From Parasponia andersonii (taxonomy: Eukaryota; Streptophyta; Magnoliopsida; Rosales; Cannabaceae), in NCBI GenBank assembly GCA_002914805.1, contig JXTB01000070.1, forward strand, positions 481,177-545,176: a stretch of DNA of 64,000 nucleotides, given 5' to 3'. The notes under the pieces are model-generated. The model searched no databases. It saw nothing but the letters and a program-made list of their open reading frames with translations, and was not told the DNA's origin. Below, one piece after another: positions 1-9,293 of this stretch (its first letter is position 1; every line of letters starts with the position of its first letter). A program made the translations under genes and the position numbers.

Positions 1-239
1 NNNNNNNNNNNNNNNNNNNNNNNNNNNNNNNNNNNNNNNNNNNNNNNNNNNNNNNNNNNNNNNNNNNNNNNNNNNNNNNNNNNNNNNNNNNNNNNNNNNN
101 NNNNNNNNNNNNNNNNNNNNNNNNNNNNNNNNNNNNNNNNNNNNNNNNNNNNNNNNNNNNNNNNNNNNNNNNNNNNNNNNNNNNNNNNNNNNNNNNNNNN
201 NNNNNNNNNNNNNNNNNNNNNNNNNNNNNNNNNNNNNNN
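1..239. other. Assembly gap (Ns)
   Basis: All bases are N. The gap removes the 3' end of the Tat-1 retrotransposon that starts at base 240. Confidence 0.99.
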
Positions 240-583
240 TTTTCTCGGGTCGTCGACGGGCGACGTGAGTCCCAGAGTGCGAGCATTTTCGAGGTCTGCT
301 GGCAAGTTTTGGCTTTGCACAGTAGTTCACTCTTCGCCGTAGTCAGCATTTAAATATTGGGTCTGCCCCTGTTGGCAGACCCTTTCCGTATCTGCCCCTA
401 TATGGGCTGACCGCCTTTTCCGCAGCTACATAAAACGTTGGGTCTACCTTTGCGGGCAGACCCTTTCTTCCGTAGCAGTCCAAAAGGTGAGTTCGTGAGG
501 CAAAGAGGAATTTGTCTTGTTTTGGACTTAAAACTTTTCAATAAAATAAACACTCACATGGCTTTACATCATATATGTGCGCC
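240..583 (-). repeat. Tat-1 region downstream of pol with remnants of a tandem repeat
   Basis: There is no coding region here. The phrase ttgggtctRcc followed by gcagaccctttc recurs at about 357 and 438, roughly 80 bases apart. It resembles the 74-bp units found after integrase in Tat-2 (50654-51085). I read it as the start of the 3' UTR repeat array of Tat-1, cut by the gap. Confidence 0.5.
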
Positions 584-1663
584 TTACACGTAATATTTTT
601 TCAAGTGCTGAGCATTCCACATGTTCGGCACGTTTTTCCCCGTTTTGAGTTCCCTTAAGATATATGCACCGTTGTCGAGCGCTTTGATTACCTCATAGGG
701 TCCGATCCAATTGGAGTCTAACTTTGAGGAATTCCCGGTTCTGGCTTTTAGGACCCAATCCCCAACGCCGAATCGTCGGGGACTGACCTTTTTAGCGTAG
801 TAAGACCTCGCTTATTGATGGTATGAAGCCAGGTGGATCAAGGCCATGTTTCTTGATTCTTCCAGGAGGTCTGTGTTATGGCTCAACTGGCACTCGTTTA
901 GGGGGGAATCCTTTACCAATTCGGAGCGGAGGGTCGGGAGGCCGACCTCGGTCGGGATTACAGCTTCTGATCCGTAGACCATGGTAAATGGCGTTCTCCC
1001 AGTAGACCTCCGCTCTGTGGTTCGATGGGCCCACACAACGGCTGGCAGTTCTTCTAACCACTTGCCTTTAGCCTCCTGCAAGTTCTTCTTGATGTTGTTG
1101 AATATGGCTTTGTTCGTCACCTCCGCCTGACCGTTCCCTTGAGAGTAGTTTACAGAAGAAAAACTGAGCCTTATATCATATAGCTCGCACAACACCTTAA
1201 GCTTGGCATTTTGGAACTGCGTGCCATGGTCAGCGTGTATCTCCTTCGGGATTCCGAACCGGCAGATTATGCTCTTCCAGATGAAGTTAATTGTGTCTAT
1301 CTTATTAACTGTCGTGTAAGCTTCGGCCTCTACCCATTTGGTGAAATAGTCCGTGGCCAGCAAGACGTACCTCTTTCCTCCTGGACTTCTGGGGAGCTCT
1401 CCAACAATATCCAGACCCCATTTAGCAAACGGCCAGGGAGTTATGTCTGAATGGAGGATTTCGGCGGGCTGACATTTCATCGGAGTGAACCTCTGGCATT
1501 TGTCACATTTTTTTACGAATTTGGTTGCCTCCGTCATCATGTATGGCCAAAAGTATCCGGCCGTTAGAGCCTTGTGGGCGAGGCTGCGCCCGCCCGAGTG
1601 GTTGCCACATACTCCCTCGTGGATTTCCTCCATCAGTTTTTGTGCTTCGACGGGGCCTATGCA
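584..1663 (-). pseudogene. Tat-1 integrase, disabled by a few stops
   Basis: Integrase would join element cDNA to host DNA. The N-terminal HHCC zinc-binding region is visible (HEGVCGNHSGG, then KKCDKCQRF). The DDE core follows with LDIVGELP (first Asp), IHADHGTQF (second Asp) and NGQAEVTN (Glu), all three present. The C-terminal part with WIGPYEVIKAL and WNAQHLKKYYV ends in a normal stop at 584-586. A TAA at 812-814 splits core from C-terminus, and a TGA at 1664-1666 separates the domain from the preceding RNase H. Both look like C-to-T changes in Gln and Arg codons. Tat-2 has the same domain with more damage. Confidence 0.9.
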
Positions 1664-2535
1664 TCATAGCATCGGACCCATTGTCGACCTCCTGTATAAC
1701 TGTTCACCCACCATTGAGTACCTGGCAGCTTTTAGTCTGACTGACCTTGCTTCCCTGGGGTCTGTGGGCAGGTTCCCCAATGTCAAATATTGCGTGATGG
1801 GCCTCATCCACCCTTCATCAGCAGCGCTAGTCGCGAACACGTGGTGCGCAAGGGTCTGTGGGGGGTCTGTCATGCCTCCGCCATCCAACAAAACCTCTAT
1901 GCTCTCAGCGGTGCCCCCGATCGACGCATTCTTAGCCAGCCCATCAGCCCTCTGGTTCTTCTCCCTGGGGATCGGCTCGATATCGAACTTGGCAAAGCGG
2001 GCTTTTGCCCCCATCACCTTGGAGAAATACCTGTGCAACCTCGGCTCCTTTACTTCAAAATCTCCCCTGACCTGACCTGCGATCAGCTGCGAGTCGGTCT
2101 TCACGGCTATGTCCTCTACCCCAAAATGTAGTGCCAACTCGAGGCCTTGCAACAACGCCTCGTACTCGGCCTCATTGTTAGTCGCCTGGAAACCGAGCCT
2201 CAGCACTTTCTCAACCCTGAGACCCGTTGGGGTCTGCAAGACTATCCCGATTCCTGACCCCAAGGCATTCGTGGATCCGTCCATGTGGAGCGTCCAGGTT
2301 GAAGGGGGTGAAGCTGTGACATTTGATTCAAATCATGCCGCTCGCCAAAGGACTCGATCTCCACCAAAAAATCTGCCATGGCTTGCCCCTTCTTCGCCGT
2401 CCGAGGCTGATACTTGATGTCATATATCCCCAGCTAGATGGCCCACTTGGTCAGTCGTCCTGACAGATCTGGTTTGGCCAAGATTTGGCGGATGGGGAAA
2501 TCCGTATATACAACGACCGAGTGTGCTTCAAAATA
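1664..2535 (-). pseudogene. Tat-1 second RNase H (archaeal-type, aRH), disabled
   Basis: The stretch LHMDGSTNALGSGIGIV, NNEAEYEALLQGLELAL and VKTDSQLIAGQV shows the Asp, Glu and Asp positions of an RNase H fold, separate from the gypsy RNase H next to RT. A second, archaeal-type RNase H before integrase is an established feature of the Tat lineage. It is thought to help remove RNA from the RNA/DNA hybrid. The upstream linker (2285-2535) changes frame near 2330 and has an in-frame TAG, so the polyprotein is broken here. Confidence 0.87.
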
Positions 2536-2907
2536 CTACCGGAGCTTCCTTTTTGCATTGACCAGAGCAAGGTCCAGCTTTTCTGCCACACTGTATCGGG
2601 TTTCGGCTTCTAGAAGCATGCGGCTTATATAGAACACCGGCTTTTGTTTACCGTCTTGCTCGATGAATAGTACGGCGCTGATCGCTACCTCGGACACCGC
2701 TAAATAAGTGTACAGATGCTCCCCCTCTGACAAGGAAGCCAGGATAAGTGGATGACTCAGATACAGCTTGAGGTCTGCCAATGCTCTGTCCTATTCTTCC
2801 CCCCACACGGCCGTAGAGTTCCTCCTCAAGCATTGGAAGAAAGGCTTGCATCGGTCAGACATCTTGGATACGAACCGGCTGAGGGCGGCTACTTTTCTGG
2901 CCAGGCG
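2536..2907 (-). pseudogene. Tat-1 gypsy RNase H (partial, several stops)
   Basis: The segment reads LYTYLAVSEVAISAVLFIEQDG and KPVFYISRMLLEAETRYSV, the beginning of the gypsy-type RNase H that follows RT. In-frame stops replace expected Gln codons at about 2533-2535, near 2792 and near 2907. The same stretch in Tat-2 is the target of a solo-LTR insertion. Confidence 0.85.
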
Positions 2908-3881
2908 TTAGACCTCCCGAACGGATGATGGTCTCTGTACATTCGCGATCGAGGTCAGCTGGGTCGGATTTGCTTCAATACCCCTCCGGCTCACGATATG
3001 TCCCAAGAACTGCCCAGAGGATACCCCAAATGCGCACTTCTTGGGGTTCAGACGCATCTGATACTGCCTCAGAATCCGAAAACATTCGTCTAGATGCTTC
3101 AGATGGTCTGAATCCTCCTCACTCTTCACGACCATATCGTCGATGTAGACCTCCATAGTTTTTCCTAGCAGCCCTGCGAACATCTTATTCATGAACCTTT
3201 GGTAGGTCGCCCCTGCGTTCTTCAGGCCAAACGGCATACGCTTGTAGCAGTTAGACCCCGCTCTGTGATAAAAGCGGTGTGGATCTGGTCTTCCGCACAC
3301 AGGGGAATCTGATTGTATCCAGAATAGGCATCCAGAAAGCTCATCCTGTTAAATCCCACCATCGCGTCTACCATTTGGTCGATTCTTGGCAGGGTAAAAC
3401 TATCCTTTGGGCAGGCCTTGTTCAGGTTGGTGAAATCTATGCAGATACGGTCGTCGCCGTTCTTCTTTTTCACCACTACCGGGTTAGAAACCGACTGCGG
3501 GTATATGCATTCCTTGATTAGGCCGCTCTCCAGTAGCTTTTCTACCTCCTTATTGATCGCCCTATTTTTCTCTGGTGTGAATCGTCGGGGTTTCTGCCTG
3601 ACCGAGGGGAAATAGGGGTCTATATTCAGTCGGTGACAGGAGTGTGTGGGGTCTATCCCCGGCATATCATCGTGGGACCATGCAAAGATGTCTTCATTGC
3701 GCCTTAAGAATTCCAGCATTTCACTCCTCTGTTCCTCGCGCAATGAGGCTCCGATTAGGATCACCCTCGCCGGTTCTTCCTCTTTCAAAGGGACCGTTAC
3801 CAGCTTTTCGATCGTGGATTGTGGCCCGTCAGACTCTTCTTTGATTTGTCTCATGTATGCTAGCAGGCGGTCCTTTGGTTG
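2908..3881 (-). pseudogene. Tat-1 reverse transcriptase, one frameshift
   Basis: The reverse transcriptase copies element RNA into DNA. Visible motifs in order are DDRICIDFTNLNKACPKD, MSFLDAYSGYNQI (first catalytic Asp), KRMPFGLKNAGATYQRFMN and MEVYIDDMVVKS (the YIDD catalytic pair), then FLGHIVSRRGIEA. Two overlapping frames (3222-3854 and 2908-3300) join across a one-base deletion near 3255, just before the PFGL motif. A stop lies after the protease junction near 3882. Fingers, palm and thumb are otherwise complete. Confidence 0.92.
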
Positions 3882-4319
3882 CTATCCGTCACCGGCTGAG
3901 GCGCTTGCACTCGTGTCGACTCCCTTCAGGGTGGCCGAAAAATATTTTCTTGCCGAGGCTTGATCCCCCTTGATGTCGATCGTGTACATGCCGTCCTTTA
4001 ACTGACATCTTAAAACTTGATGGAGGGTGGAAGCGACCCCATGCACGGCATGGATCCATCCCCTTCCCATGATGACATTAAAAGAAGACTGGCAGTCAAC
4101 GACGATGAAATCCATGTCTACGGATCTTTCAGCTGCGCAGACGTTAAGGGTGATAATGCCTAAAGGGCAAACCCTGGTGCTATCAAAAGCGAAAAGCGAT
4201 TGGCAGGTTGGCCTGAGTGCGCTCCTATCCAGACCCATATTGTCGAACGTGTTGAGGAATAGGATATCGACACTGCTCCCACTATCGACCAAGACCCGTC
4301 CAACCAATGCGAAGTCGAT
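3882..4319 (-). pseudogene. Tat-1 aspartic protease
   Basis: The retroviral-type aspartic protease would cut Gag-Pol. The active-site triad is intact as VLVDSGSSVDILF, and the second conserved patch VVDCQSSFNVIMGRGW follows about 70 residues later. The frame is closed at the 5' side by a TAG near 4320 and at the 3' side by a TAG at 3882-3884 that would otherwise read on into RT. The matching Tat-2 domain has the triad changed to DGG. Confidence 0.88.
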
Positions 4320-4649
4320 CTACAGCTTGATCACCAGGGGGTCGTCGTGAGGTTGGCGTACCGTGGTTAGGTCTTGCTGAGTAAAAACGATGGGAGCGGC
4401 GGGTGTGCGGTCTTCTCCGGACATCAAGTGGTTAACGGAGTGGCCCATCCCCTTTAAGCGCTTCGCCCTGCCCTCGGCTCTTTTGAGGTGCTTTTGTTTT
4501 TCTTCTTGATCGTGGGTCGGCTCAAGCCTGCCCATGATGGTCGGCACTATCCTGAGGGTCTGCTCTCCCGACCTCGAAGCTTGGACCTTCTTCCCTTTCT
4601 CAGTCCTGGCAGTTTCTTGTCGCGGCTGGGCTTCGTCGGTTTTCACGTA
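4320..4649 (-). pseudogene. Tat-1 gag-protease linker
   Basis: A 108-residue frame rich in Lys, Glu and Arg (for example GRLEPTHDQEEKQKH) lies between gag and protease. A TAG separates it from the gag frame and another from the protease. The region corresponding to it in Tat-2 is 37440-37734. No domain is recognisable. Confidence 0.7.
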
Positions 4650-6086
4650 CTATCCAAACTTGCCAGCGTGGATCACCAACATGACCTGGGCATAAAGATT
4701 GCGGCAGTGGACGGTGTTGTGCCCAAAATCCTTATGGAATTGGTAGTATCTGCTCCTATTCTTCATATGCTCTGGGACGCCGGATTTGGGCGGGTCCTTG
4801 AAAATGCCCCTATCCCTGTTCTGGAGATATATCACGTCTATCGGCGTGTTGAGCTCGTACTTGGGTAGAGGATCACGGGTCGTCTTCCTCCTCTTGCCTC
4901 CCTCCAAACCATCTTGCGCCGGAACTTCTTGCTTCGGGGCCGGCCCTTGGCCCGGTGGGGGCCTCTTCATCCCTTGTGGGGCCGGGGGTTGCATTGGTGT
5001 CGTCATTACTGCGGCAGAAGTCTTATGTGCCTTTTGGCAGCTTTCCAGTACCCTGAACACCCCTTCCGACTTGGCCTGGACGTCCGCCATGTCGTATGGT
5101 AAGTTTAGAAGGAGGTGGTCCGATAGCATTGATCCCGACTGCAGGCTACGGACGAACGAGCCTGCGGCTTGGACCGAGTCTGCATTATGGACCAGCGACA
5201 TGACTTCGAGGAAATGCGAGAGGTACTCCCACGGGGATTCATCCGCGGCCTGTTCCAAACGGTCCAGGTCTCGCATGGTTTTTTGCTGTTTTCTGACACC
5301 TGCGTATTGCCTCAGGAAAAGTCTGCAGAAGTCCTCGAACCCATTTATGGACTTTTCCGGGAGCTGCCTGAACCATAACAGGGCTGGTCCTGCAAGGGTC
5401 GTAGAGAAAACTTTGTAGGTTACAGCCTCGTCCCTGGTCTCTAAAGCCATCTTCTGCTGAAAGTGGTATATATGGTCGAGGGGGTCAGTTTTCCCTTCGA
5501 ATGGCCTGAAGGTCGGGGTCGTGAAGTCTCTCGGCCTTGGTTCCAGCTGGATCCAGTCAGCGAAGGCCGTCCGGTTGATGCCTCGCACGGTTTGTTCTGC
5601 CTGATCATCGGGGGTCTGACTATGATGGTTGCCGAGTCTCTTTCCCAACTCTGCCATCATTTCTTGCTTCCAATCAGGGGGCGTATCCCCAGGGCTTTCA
5701 TGGTGTCTTCTGCCCATTGCCCCCCTGGTTTGGAAAGGTCTTGACTGGCTTTGCCGTACCCCATGCATTCGTGATCCAGATGGGGCGGGAACCTCTCCCT
5801 GCGGTTGGCTTCCGAATTCTTGCTGGACTTCTTCGTCGAAATCTTCCCTCCACTGGGCCCTATCTTCACCCAGCAAACCCTCGAGGCAAGCATTATCTCT
5901 GCGTACCTCTGCGACTTCGTCCCTTAGACCCAGGACGGCCTCGTGGGCCATCTCTGCCTTTCTGTTCGCTTCCGCCAGGGTGGCGAGCATCTGATCTAGC
6001 TTCTGCACCAGATCTGGTCGTTCATCTCGGGAGCTTCCTTCAGCATCAGGACGGGTGCTCCTGGTTGTCATTCTTGAAGGTGCCAT
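4650..6086 (-). CDS. Tat-1 Gag (structural protein), open 478-codon frame
   Basis: Gag would form the particle in which the element RNA is reverse transcribed. The start at 6086 (MAPSRMTTRSTRP) lies about 100 bases after the PBS and matches the start of the Tat-2 gag. Residues about 25-85 look coiled-coil (KLDQMLATLAEANRKAEMAHEAVLGL). The retrotransposon gag core follows around residues 195-340, with LLWFRQLPEKSINGF and FLRQYAGVR. Near the C-terminus, FHKDFGHNTVHC resembles the CFH-D-GH-C knuckle, but its first Cys is Tyr. The frame closes at a TAG where Tat-2 reads on, so it is probably slightly truncated. Confidence 0.85.
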   Translation of the reverse strand: MAPSRMTTRSTRPDAEGSSRDERPDLVQKLDQMLATLAEANRKAEMAHEAVLGLRDEVAEVRRDNACLEGLLGEDRAQWREDFDEEVQQEFGSQPQGEVPAPSGSRMHGVRQSQSRPFQTRGAMGRRHHESPGDTPPDWKQEMMAELGKRLGNHHSQTPDDQAEQTVRGINRTAFADWIQLEPRPRDFTTPTFRPFEGKTDPLDHIYHFQQKMALETRDEAVTYKVFSTTLAGPALLWFRQLPEKSINGFEDFCRLFLRQYAGVRKQQKTMRDLDRLEQAADESPWEYLSHFLEVMSLVHNADSVQAAGSFVRSLQSGSMLSDHLLLNLPYDMADVQAKSEGVFRVLESCQKAHKTSAAVMTTPMQPPAPQGMKRPPPGQGPAPKQEVPAQDGLEGGKRRKTTRDPLPKYELNTPIDVIYLQNRDRGIFKDPPKSGVPEHMKNRSRYYQFHKDFGHNTVHCRNLYAQVMLVIHAGKFG

Positions 6087-6166
6087 CAGACGTTGTATGG
6101 CCCTTTTTTTTTTTTCAGGGAGGGCGTGGTTGCGAGTTTCTCACTCTCTTTTCCACGCTCAACCGT

Positions 6167-6186
6167 TTCCCACAGACGGTGCCAAA
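6167..6186 (-). promoter_or_regulatory. Tat-1 primer-binding site
   Basis: Two bases inside the LTR end (…ccaaca), the minus strand reads tttggcaccgtctgtgggaa. Tat-2 has tttggcgccgtctgt at the same place. The position directly after the LTR is that of the tRNA primer site. I did not assign the tRNA. Confidence 0.75.
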
Positions 6187-6187
6187 T

Positions 6188-7139
6188 TGTTGGAGCAGTT
6201 TCTCACCAGCCGTCCACGTGTCTACTACTGCTGACGCTGGATTCTCCAACTGTCCACGTGTCCTTGCTGTCTCAAAGCTGTCTGAACTCCAAGTAAGATC
6301 AGAGAGGCGGGGGTGGCTACCTGCAAAGACTCTCCGATGCTTAAGTCAGTCGTTTATCTTTGTGTTTGGTAGCAAGGAGAAAAATTTCAGTACAAATATC
6401 TATGTCTTTTTTTATGGATCTCTGTCTGTTTTCTTTTTGTTCACAGACTTTTTTTTTATATATCAGTTTTTTTCTGTTTTTTCTTCTCCGGAACGCATGG
6501 TTTTTATATATGTAGTCCTCAGATAGTGAAATTGTTGGTTCTCTATCTCAAGAATAAGTACCTTTCACCTTAAGATCTTTTTTTTAACAGTCACGGGCCG
6601 AGATTTCTGTGATCTCCTCTGTGCTACCGTAGCCTGATTTTCGCCGCCTCCTACGGTTTCAATCTGTCGGGAATAAGATTTGGGCAAATCGCCATTCTGT
6701 CAGGACGGCTTGTCCCTGCGCACACACCTACCCGGAATCGCATTAAATGCTCTGTCTGGGTCTGGAGCCATGGGTTGCTTTCCATTATATTCAGTCTGAA
6801 GACCCTTGGGGCTTCCGACCCCCTACTGTCGAGATAGGGGTCACCGTTCTCAGATGGCAGACTCTTGGGGCTTCCGACCCCCAGTTGTCGAGGTAGGGGT
6901 CACCGTTCTCAGATGGCAGACCCTTGGGGCTTCCGACCCCCTGCTATCGAGGTAGGGGTCGCCGTTCTCAAATGGCAGACCCTTGGGGCCTCCGACCCAC
7001 AGCTGTCGAGATTGGGGTCCGACTGGGCCAAACCGTCTGGGGTCGGTAATGGACTCGGCCCTAATCCTGGGTGGCCCAATGGCCGATTGCGAGATCACGT
7101 GCAATCCGCGTGGCTTAAGGTTCGGGAACGAGTCCCACA
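6188..7139 (-). repeat. Tat-1 5' LTR (952 bp)
   Basis: On the minus strand the LTR starts TGTGGGACTCG at 7139 and ends CCAACA at 6188. It shares long stretches with the Tat-2 LTRs, such as cggagagtctttgcaggt, acacgtggacagttgg and acctcgacagc. Just outside it are bases 7140-7144 (ctgag), which should be one copy of the TSD; the other copy is not in the window. An internal 59-bp array (6801-7018) makes it longer than the Tat-2 LTR. Confidence 0.88.
6801..7018 (-). repeat. 59-bp tandem repeat inside the Tat-1 LTR (about 3.7 units)
   Basis: Units start at 6801, 6860, 6919 and 6978, all beginning gacYcttggggc and carrying ccgacccc and gtcgagRtaggggtc. The spacing is exactly 59. The Tat-2 LTR holds a single equivalent unit (ctcgacagctaggggtcagaag), so the array is a local expansion. 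Confidence 0.93.
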
Positions 7140-7482
7140 CTGAGTATAGGGCTTTGGCTCATATAGCTGCAGAGGTGACATGGCTTCAGGCATTGCTTAC
7201 TGAGATGGGCATTCGTTTAGCTTATAAACCAGTGATATGGTGTGATAATTTAGGCACAGTATCTTTGGCAGCTAATCCAGTATATCATGCACGGACCAAG
7301 CATATAGAAATTGATATTCATTTTGTAAGGGATATGGTGTTAAAGAAGGAACTTGAAATTCGGTATGTCCCCACACAAGACCAGGTAGCTAATGCACTGA
7401 CTAAAGGATTATCAGTTAACAGGTTTTTGAGGTTTCGGGACAAACTCAAAGTAGTGGCATCTCCTTTTCGTTTGAGGGGGAG
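7140..7482 (+). pseudogene. Ty1/copia RNase H, 3' remnant split by Tat-1
   Basis: The frame reads EYRALAHIAAEVTWLQALL, then VIWCDNLGTVSLAANP, HARTKHIEIDIHFVRD and VPTQDQVANALTKGL, the C-terminal RNase H of copia Pol. Upstream of EYRALA the frame is replaced by the Tat-1 LTR, so Tat-1 inserted inside this domain. The rest of the element should lie left of the window. The frame runs through a polypurine tract (gaggggga) into the LTR. Confidence 0.92.
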
Positions 7483-7709
7483 TGTTGAGGAAGCTTCCAG
7501 AGAGCTGACATTGTACTCAGTTGTTGCCAAGTCAGCCGGAGTTTTAGGCAACTAGGTGATTAGTTAGTGATGATAATAGTTGTAACTAATCTTTGTAACG
7601 AGTCCCAGATCTTGAGGACTTAGCTCTAACTACTTGAGAGAGCAGCTGTGTACTTCGTACTAGTATAAATAAAGCTATGTAGCTCTCTGGTTAATTAACC
7701 CAAGATTCA
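7483..7709 (+). repeat. Ty1/copia 3' LTR
   Basis: It starts TGTTGAGGAAGC directly after the polypurine tract (tttgagggggag) and contains a TATA-like tataaata near 7665. The end is placed at caagattca (7709) by the CA rule. No second copy is visible here to confirm it, so the right edge is uncertain. Confidence 0.65.
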
Positions 7710-8025
7710 CTTTAATAAAATTTTACTTTGTTATTTTTCTTGTTACTAGCTATTTCTTTTAATAACATGATAAGAACATGCTATTCACTAAGCAATCTTA
7801 TTCGTGACCAAAAATAATTTATATAGAAACAAAACAAAACAAAGCGTGTAAAGGAAAAACGAAAAAAATGAAAATTATGAATAAACAAGAAAGAAGATTT
7901 CTGTATTAAAATAATATACAAACATAATCATATCTAACAGAGAAACACAGAGAATTACAAGCTAACAGAGGATAGGCCCAGCGCATTCAAGCAATAGCCA
8001 TACATATCTAAGTTTCAAATAGAGA
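7710..8025. other. Non-coding stretch between copia LTR and RNase H pseudogene
   Basis: The sequence is AT-rich. I see no reading frame, repeat or RNA gene in it. Confidence 0.6.
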
Positions 8026-8440
8026 ATGGAATGCTAGAGCTATTAAGGCACCCCCTGTTACATTGTTCAAGGAGCACCACTTTGCATTTGCAAGGTTATG
8101 CGCTCGAGTATTTGCCGTTCTTGGAATCCAGCTTGTCTCCCACATGAAAATCTCTGAAAGCAGTGCCCGGCAATCAGGTATTATAGTTCGGGAATCCCAC
8201 AGTTAATGAGTCCAGTGATCCTTTCAGAGCTGAAAACACCATCGCACAGTCTCCTTCAAAGATTACATGTGTGCACCCCTTTTGGCTATCCTTTTCTCAA
8301 GGAAGTTGATAATGTTGGCGCAAGCTACATGTATTGTGCCTTTGTCATCCCGCACTAAAGCAGCAGTGACTCTATCAACAAGCTCCCCGATGCATACGCC
8401 AGTATTGACCTTTAACCAACCCTCTGGAGGAGGCAACCAG
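8026..8440 (-). pseudogene. Decayed RNase H-like (RVT_3 type) sequence
   Basis: Minus-strand fragments in three frames spell a plant RNase H-like domain: WLPPPEGWLKVNTGV, then AALVRDDKGTIHVACAN, then VIFEGDCAMVFSALKGS, and finally WIPRTANTRAHNLANAKW. These match the order of the RVT_3 family (Trp-Lys-Asn start, RD-GT strand, E-D motif, PR-N-AH-LA end). That family is found in plant LINEs and in domesticated copies. Stop codons and frame changes between the pieces show it is not functional. Whether it came from a LINE or a host RNase H-like gene cannot be decided. Confidence 0.75.
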
Positions 8441-9049
8441 AGTATGCTGTATCATTCGAGGCCAGGTTGTGGATGAATTCGGCATAGGCTGCAGTGGTCA
8501 TGGTGACATGAACCGCAATGGCAGTTAAGGAAGAGATGAGCTACAGATTGTTTCTGGACTAGTAGTATATATATATGCAGTCATAATCTTATTCACTTGT
8601 GTTCTAACTTCTACGTTTACTTTTGTGTTCTTATTTTTTCCTCAACGATGTTCAAACCAAAAAAGAAAAAAAAAATTAAAACCTTCTTCTATGTTTTACT
8701 TTTATTATCCTCTTTTAGACCTACCTCACTCGACAACATTCAGTAAATTGTACACAGTTTTTACAGTTTTTCTGTTGTTTTTCATTGTCGTGTTCTTAGG
8801 AATTCTGTAGCACACTTTTGTCGTTTTGCTCTTTATTTCTCTCCTTTTTGCCTCCTTTATTGTCTGTCGTATCACATTTCATTTGTCGTACTCGTATGTC
8901 ATTTTTACATGTCCCTCCGAGTCAAAATGTGAAAAAGAATGATTATTTGTGATTATATAGGAACTGCACCAGAAATATGCACGCACTTTCTAAAGTCAAT
9001 TTTTTTTCTCACTGCAAATCAATTAACTAAAAACAAATTGGAAGGAATC

Positions 9050-9050
<1 letters not shown>
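8441..9050. other. AT-rich non-coding stretch
   Basis: Low-complexity T-rich DNA with a short (AT)n at about 8565. I see no gene. Confidence 0.6.
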
Positions 9051-9119
<69 letters not shown>

Positions 9120-9120
9120 N
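9051..9120. repeat. Poly-A run ending in a single N
   Basis: About 69 consecutive A residues are followed by one N at 9120. This looks like a collapsed homopolymer or a joined contig edge, because a coding exon is cut exactly at the N. Confidence 0.9.
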
Positions 9121-9293
9121 TGCTGCGACACGAAGCAATTGAAGAAGGATAAGTCTTTTAGGTGCTTAAGCTGCTCAAAGAGTTGAGATCTAAACTCCAC
9201 ATTTTTGGAGCAGCCAAGAGAATTTTCATGAACTGGTCCAATATTTAAGGTAGTAACATGCCAAAGCCCATCAAAGAGATCACAAGTCACACC
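9121..9293 (-). pseudogene. Exon fragment of a PII-2-like leucine-rich-repeat protein
   Basis: The minus strand from 9293 reads GVTCDLFDGLWHVTTLNIGP, continues with an ENSLGCS stretch, and ends QLFEQLKHLKDLSFFNCFVS. This is the conserved segment between the N-terminal cap and the first LRRs of plant PII-2-like / receptor-like LRR proteins. A good 3' splice site (tttttcaacag) stands just upstream of the exon, at 9294-9304. The frame runs straight into the poly-A/N. No LRRs follow on the other side and no first exon is visible between 9300 and 10230. It is either a gene remnant or a real gene broken by an assembly error; only the fragment is supported. Confidence 0.68.

Larger units (their letters stand above)
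240..7139 (-). mobile_element. Tat-1: Ty3/gypsy Tat-type LTR retrotransposon, 3' end lost in gap
   Basis: Reading the minus strand from 7139 leftwards gives an LTR, a primer-binding site, gag, protease, reverse transcriptase, RNase H, a second RNase H and integrase. The order PR-RT-RH-INT is that of Ty3/gypsy. The extra RNase H between RH and INT and the absence of a chromodomain are known marks of the plant Tat lineage. The element interrupts a copia RNase H, so it is the younger of the two. Only gag is open; pol carries several stops and at least two frameshifts, so the copy is dead. The 3' UTR, any antisense ORF and the 3' LTR lie in or beyond the N gap. Confidence 0.93.

Noticed and set aside
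5463..6526. Plus-strand open frames over the Tat-1 gag and LTR
   Set aside because: They are shadows of the minus-strand gag frame or T-rich LTR sequence and show no family motifs.
9051..9290. Poly-Lys or poly-Phe proteins over the poly-A run
   Set aside because: They are translations of the homopolymer and the N; only the LRR exon part to the right is meaningful.
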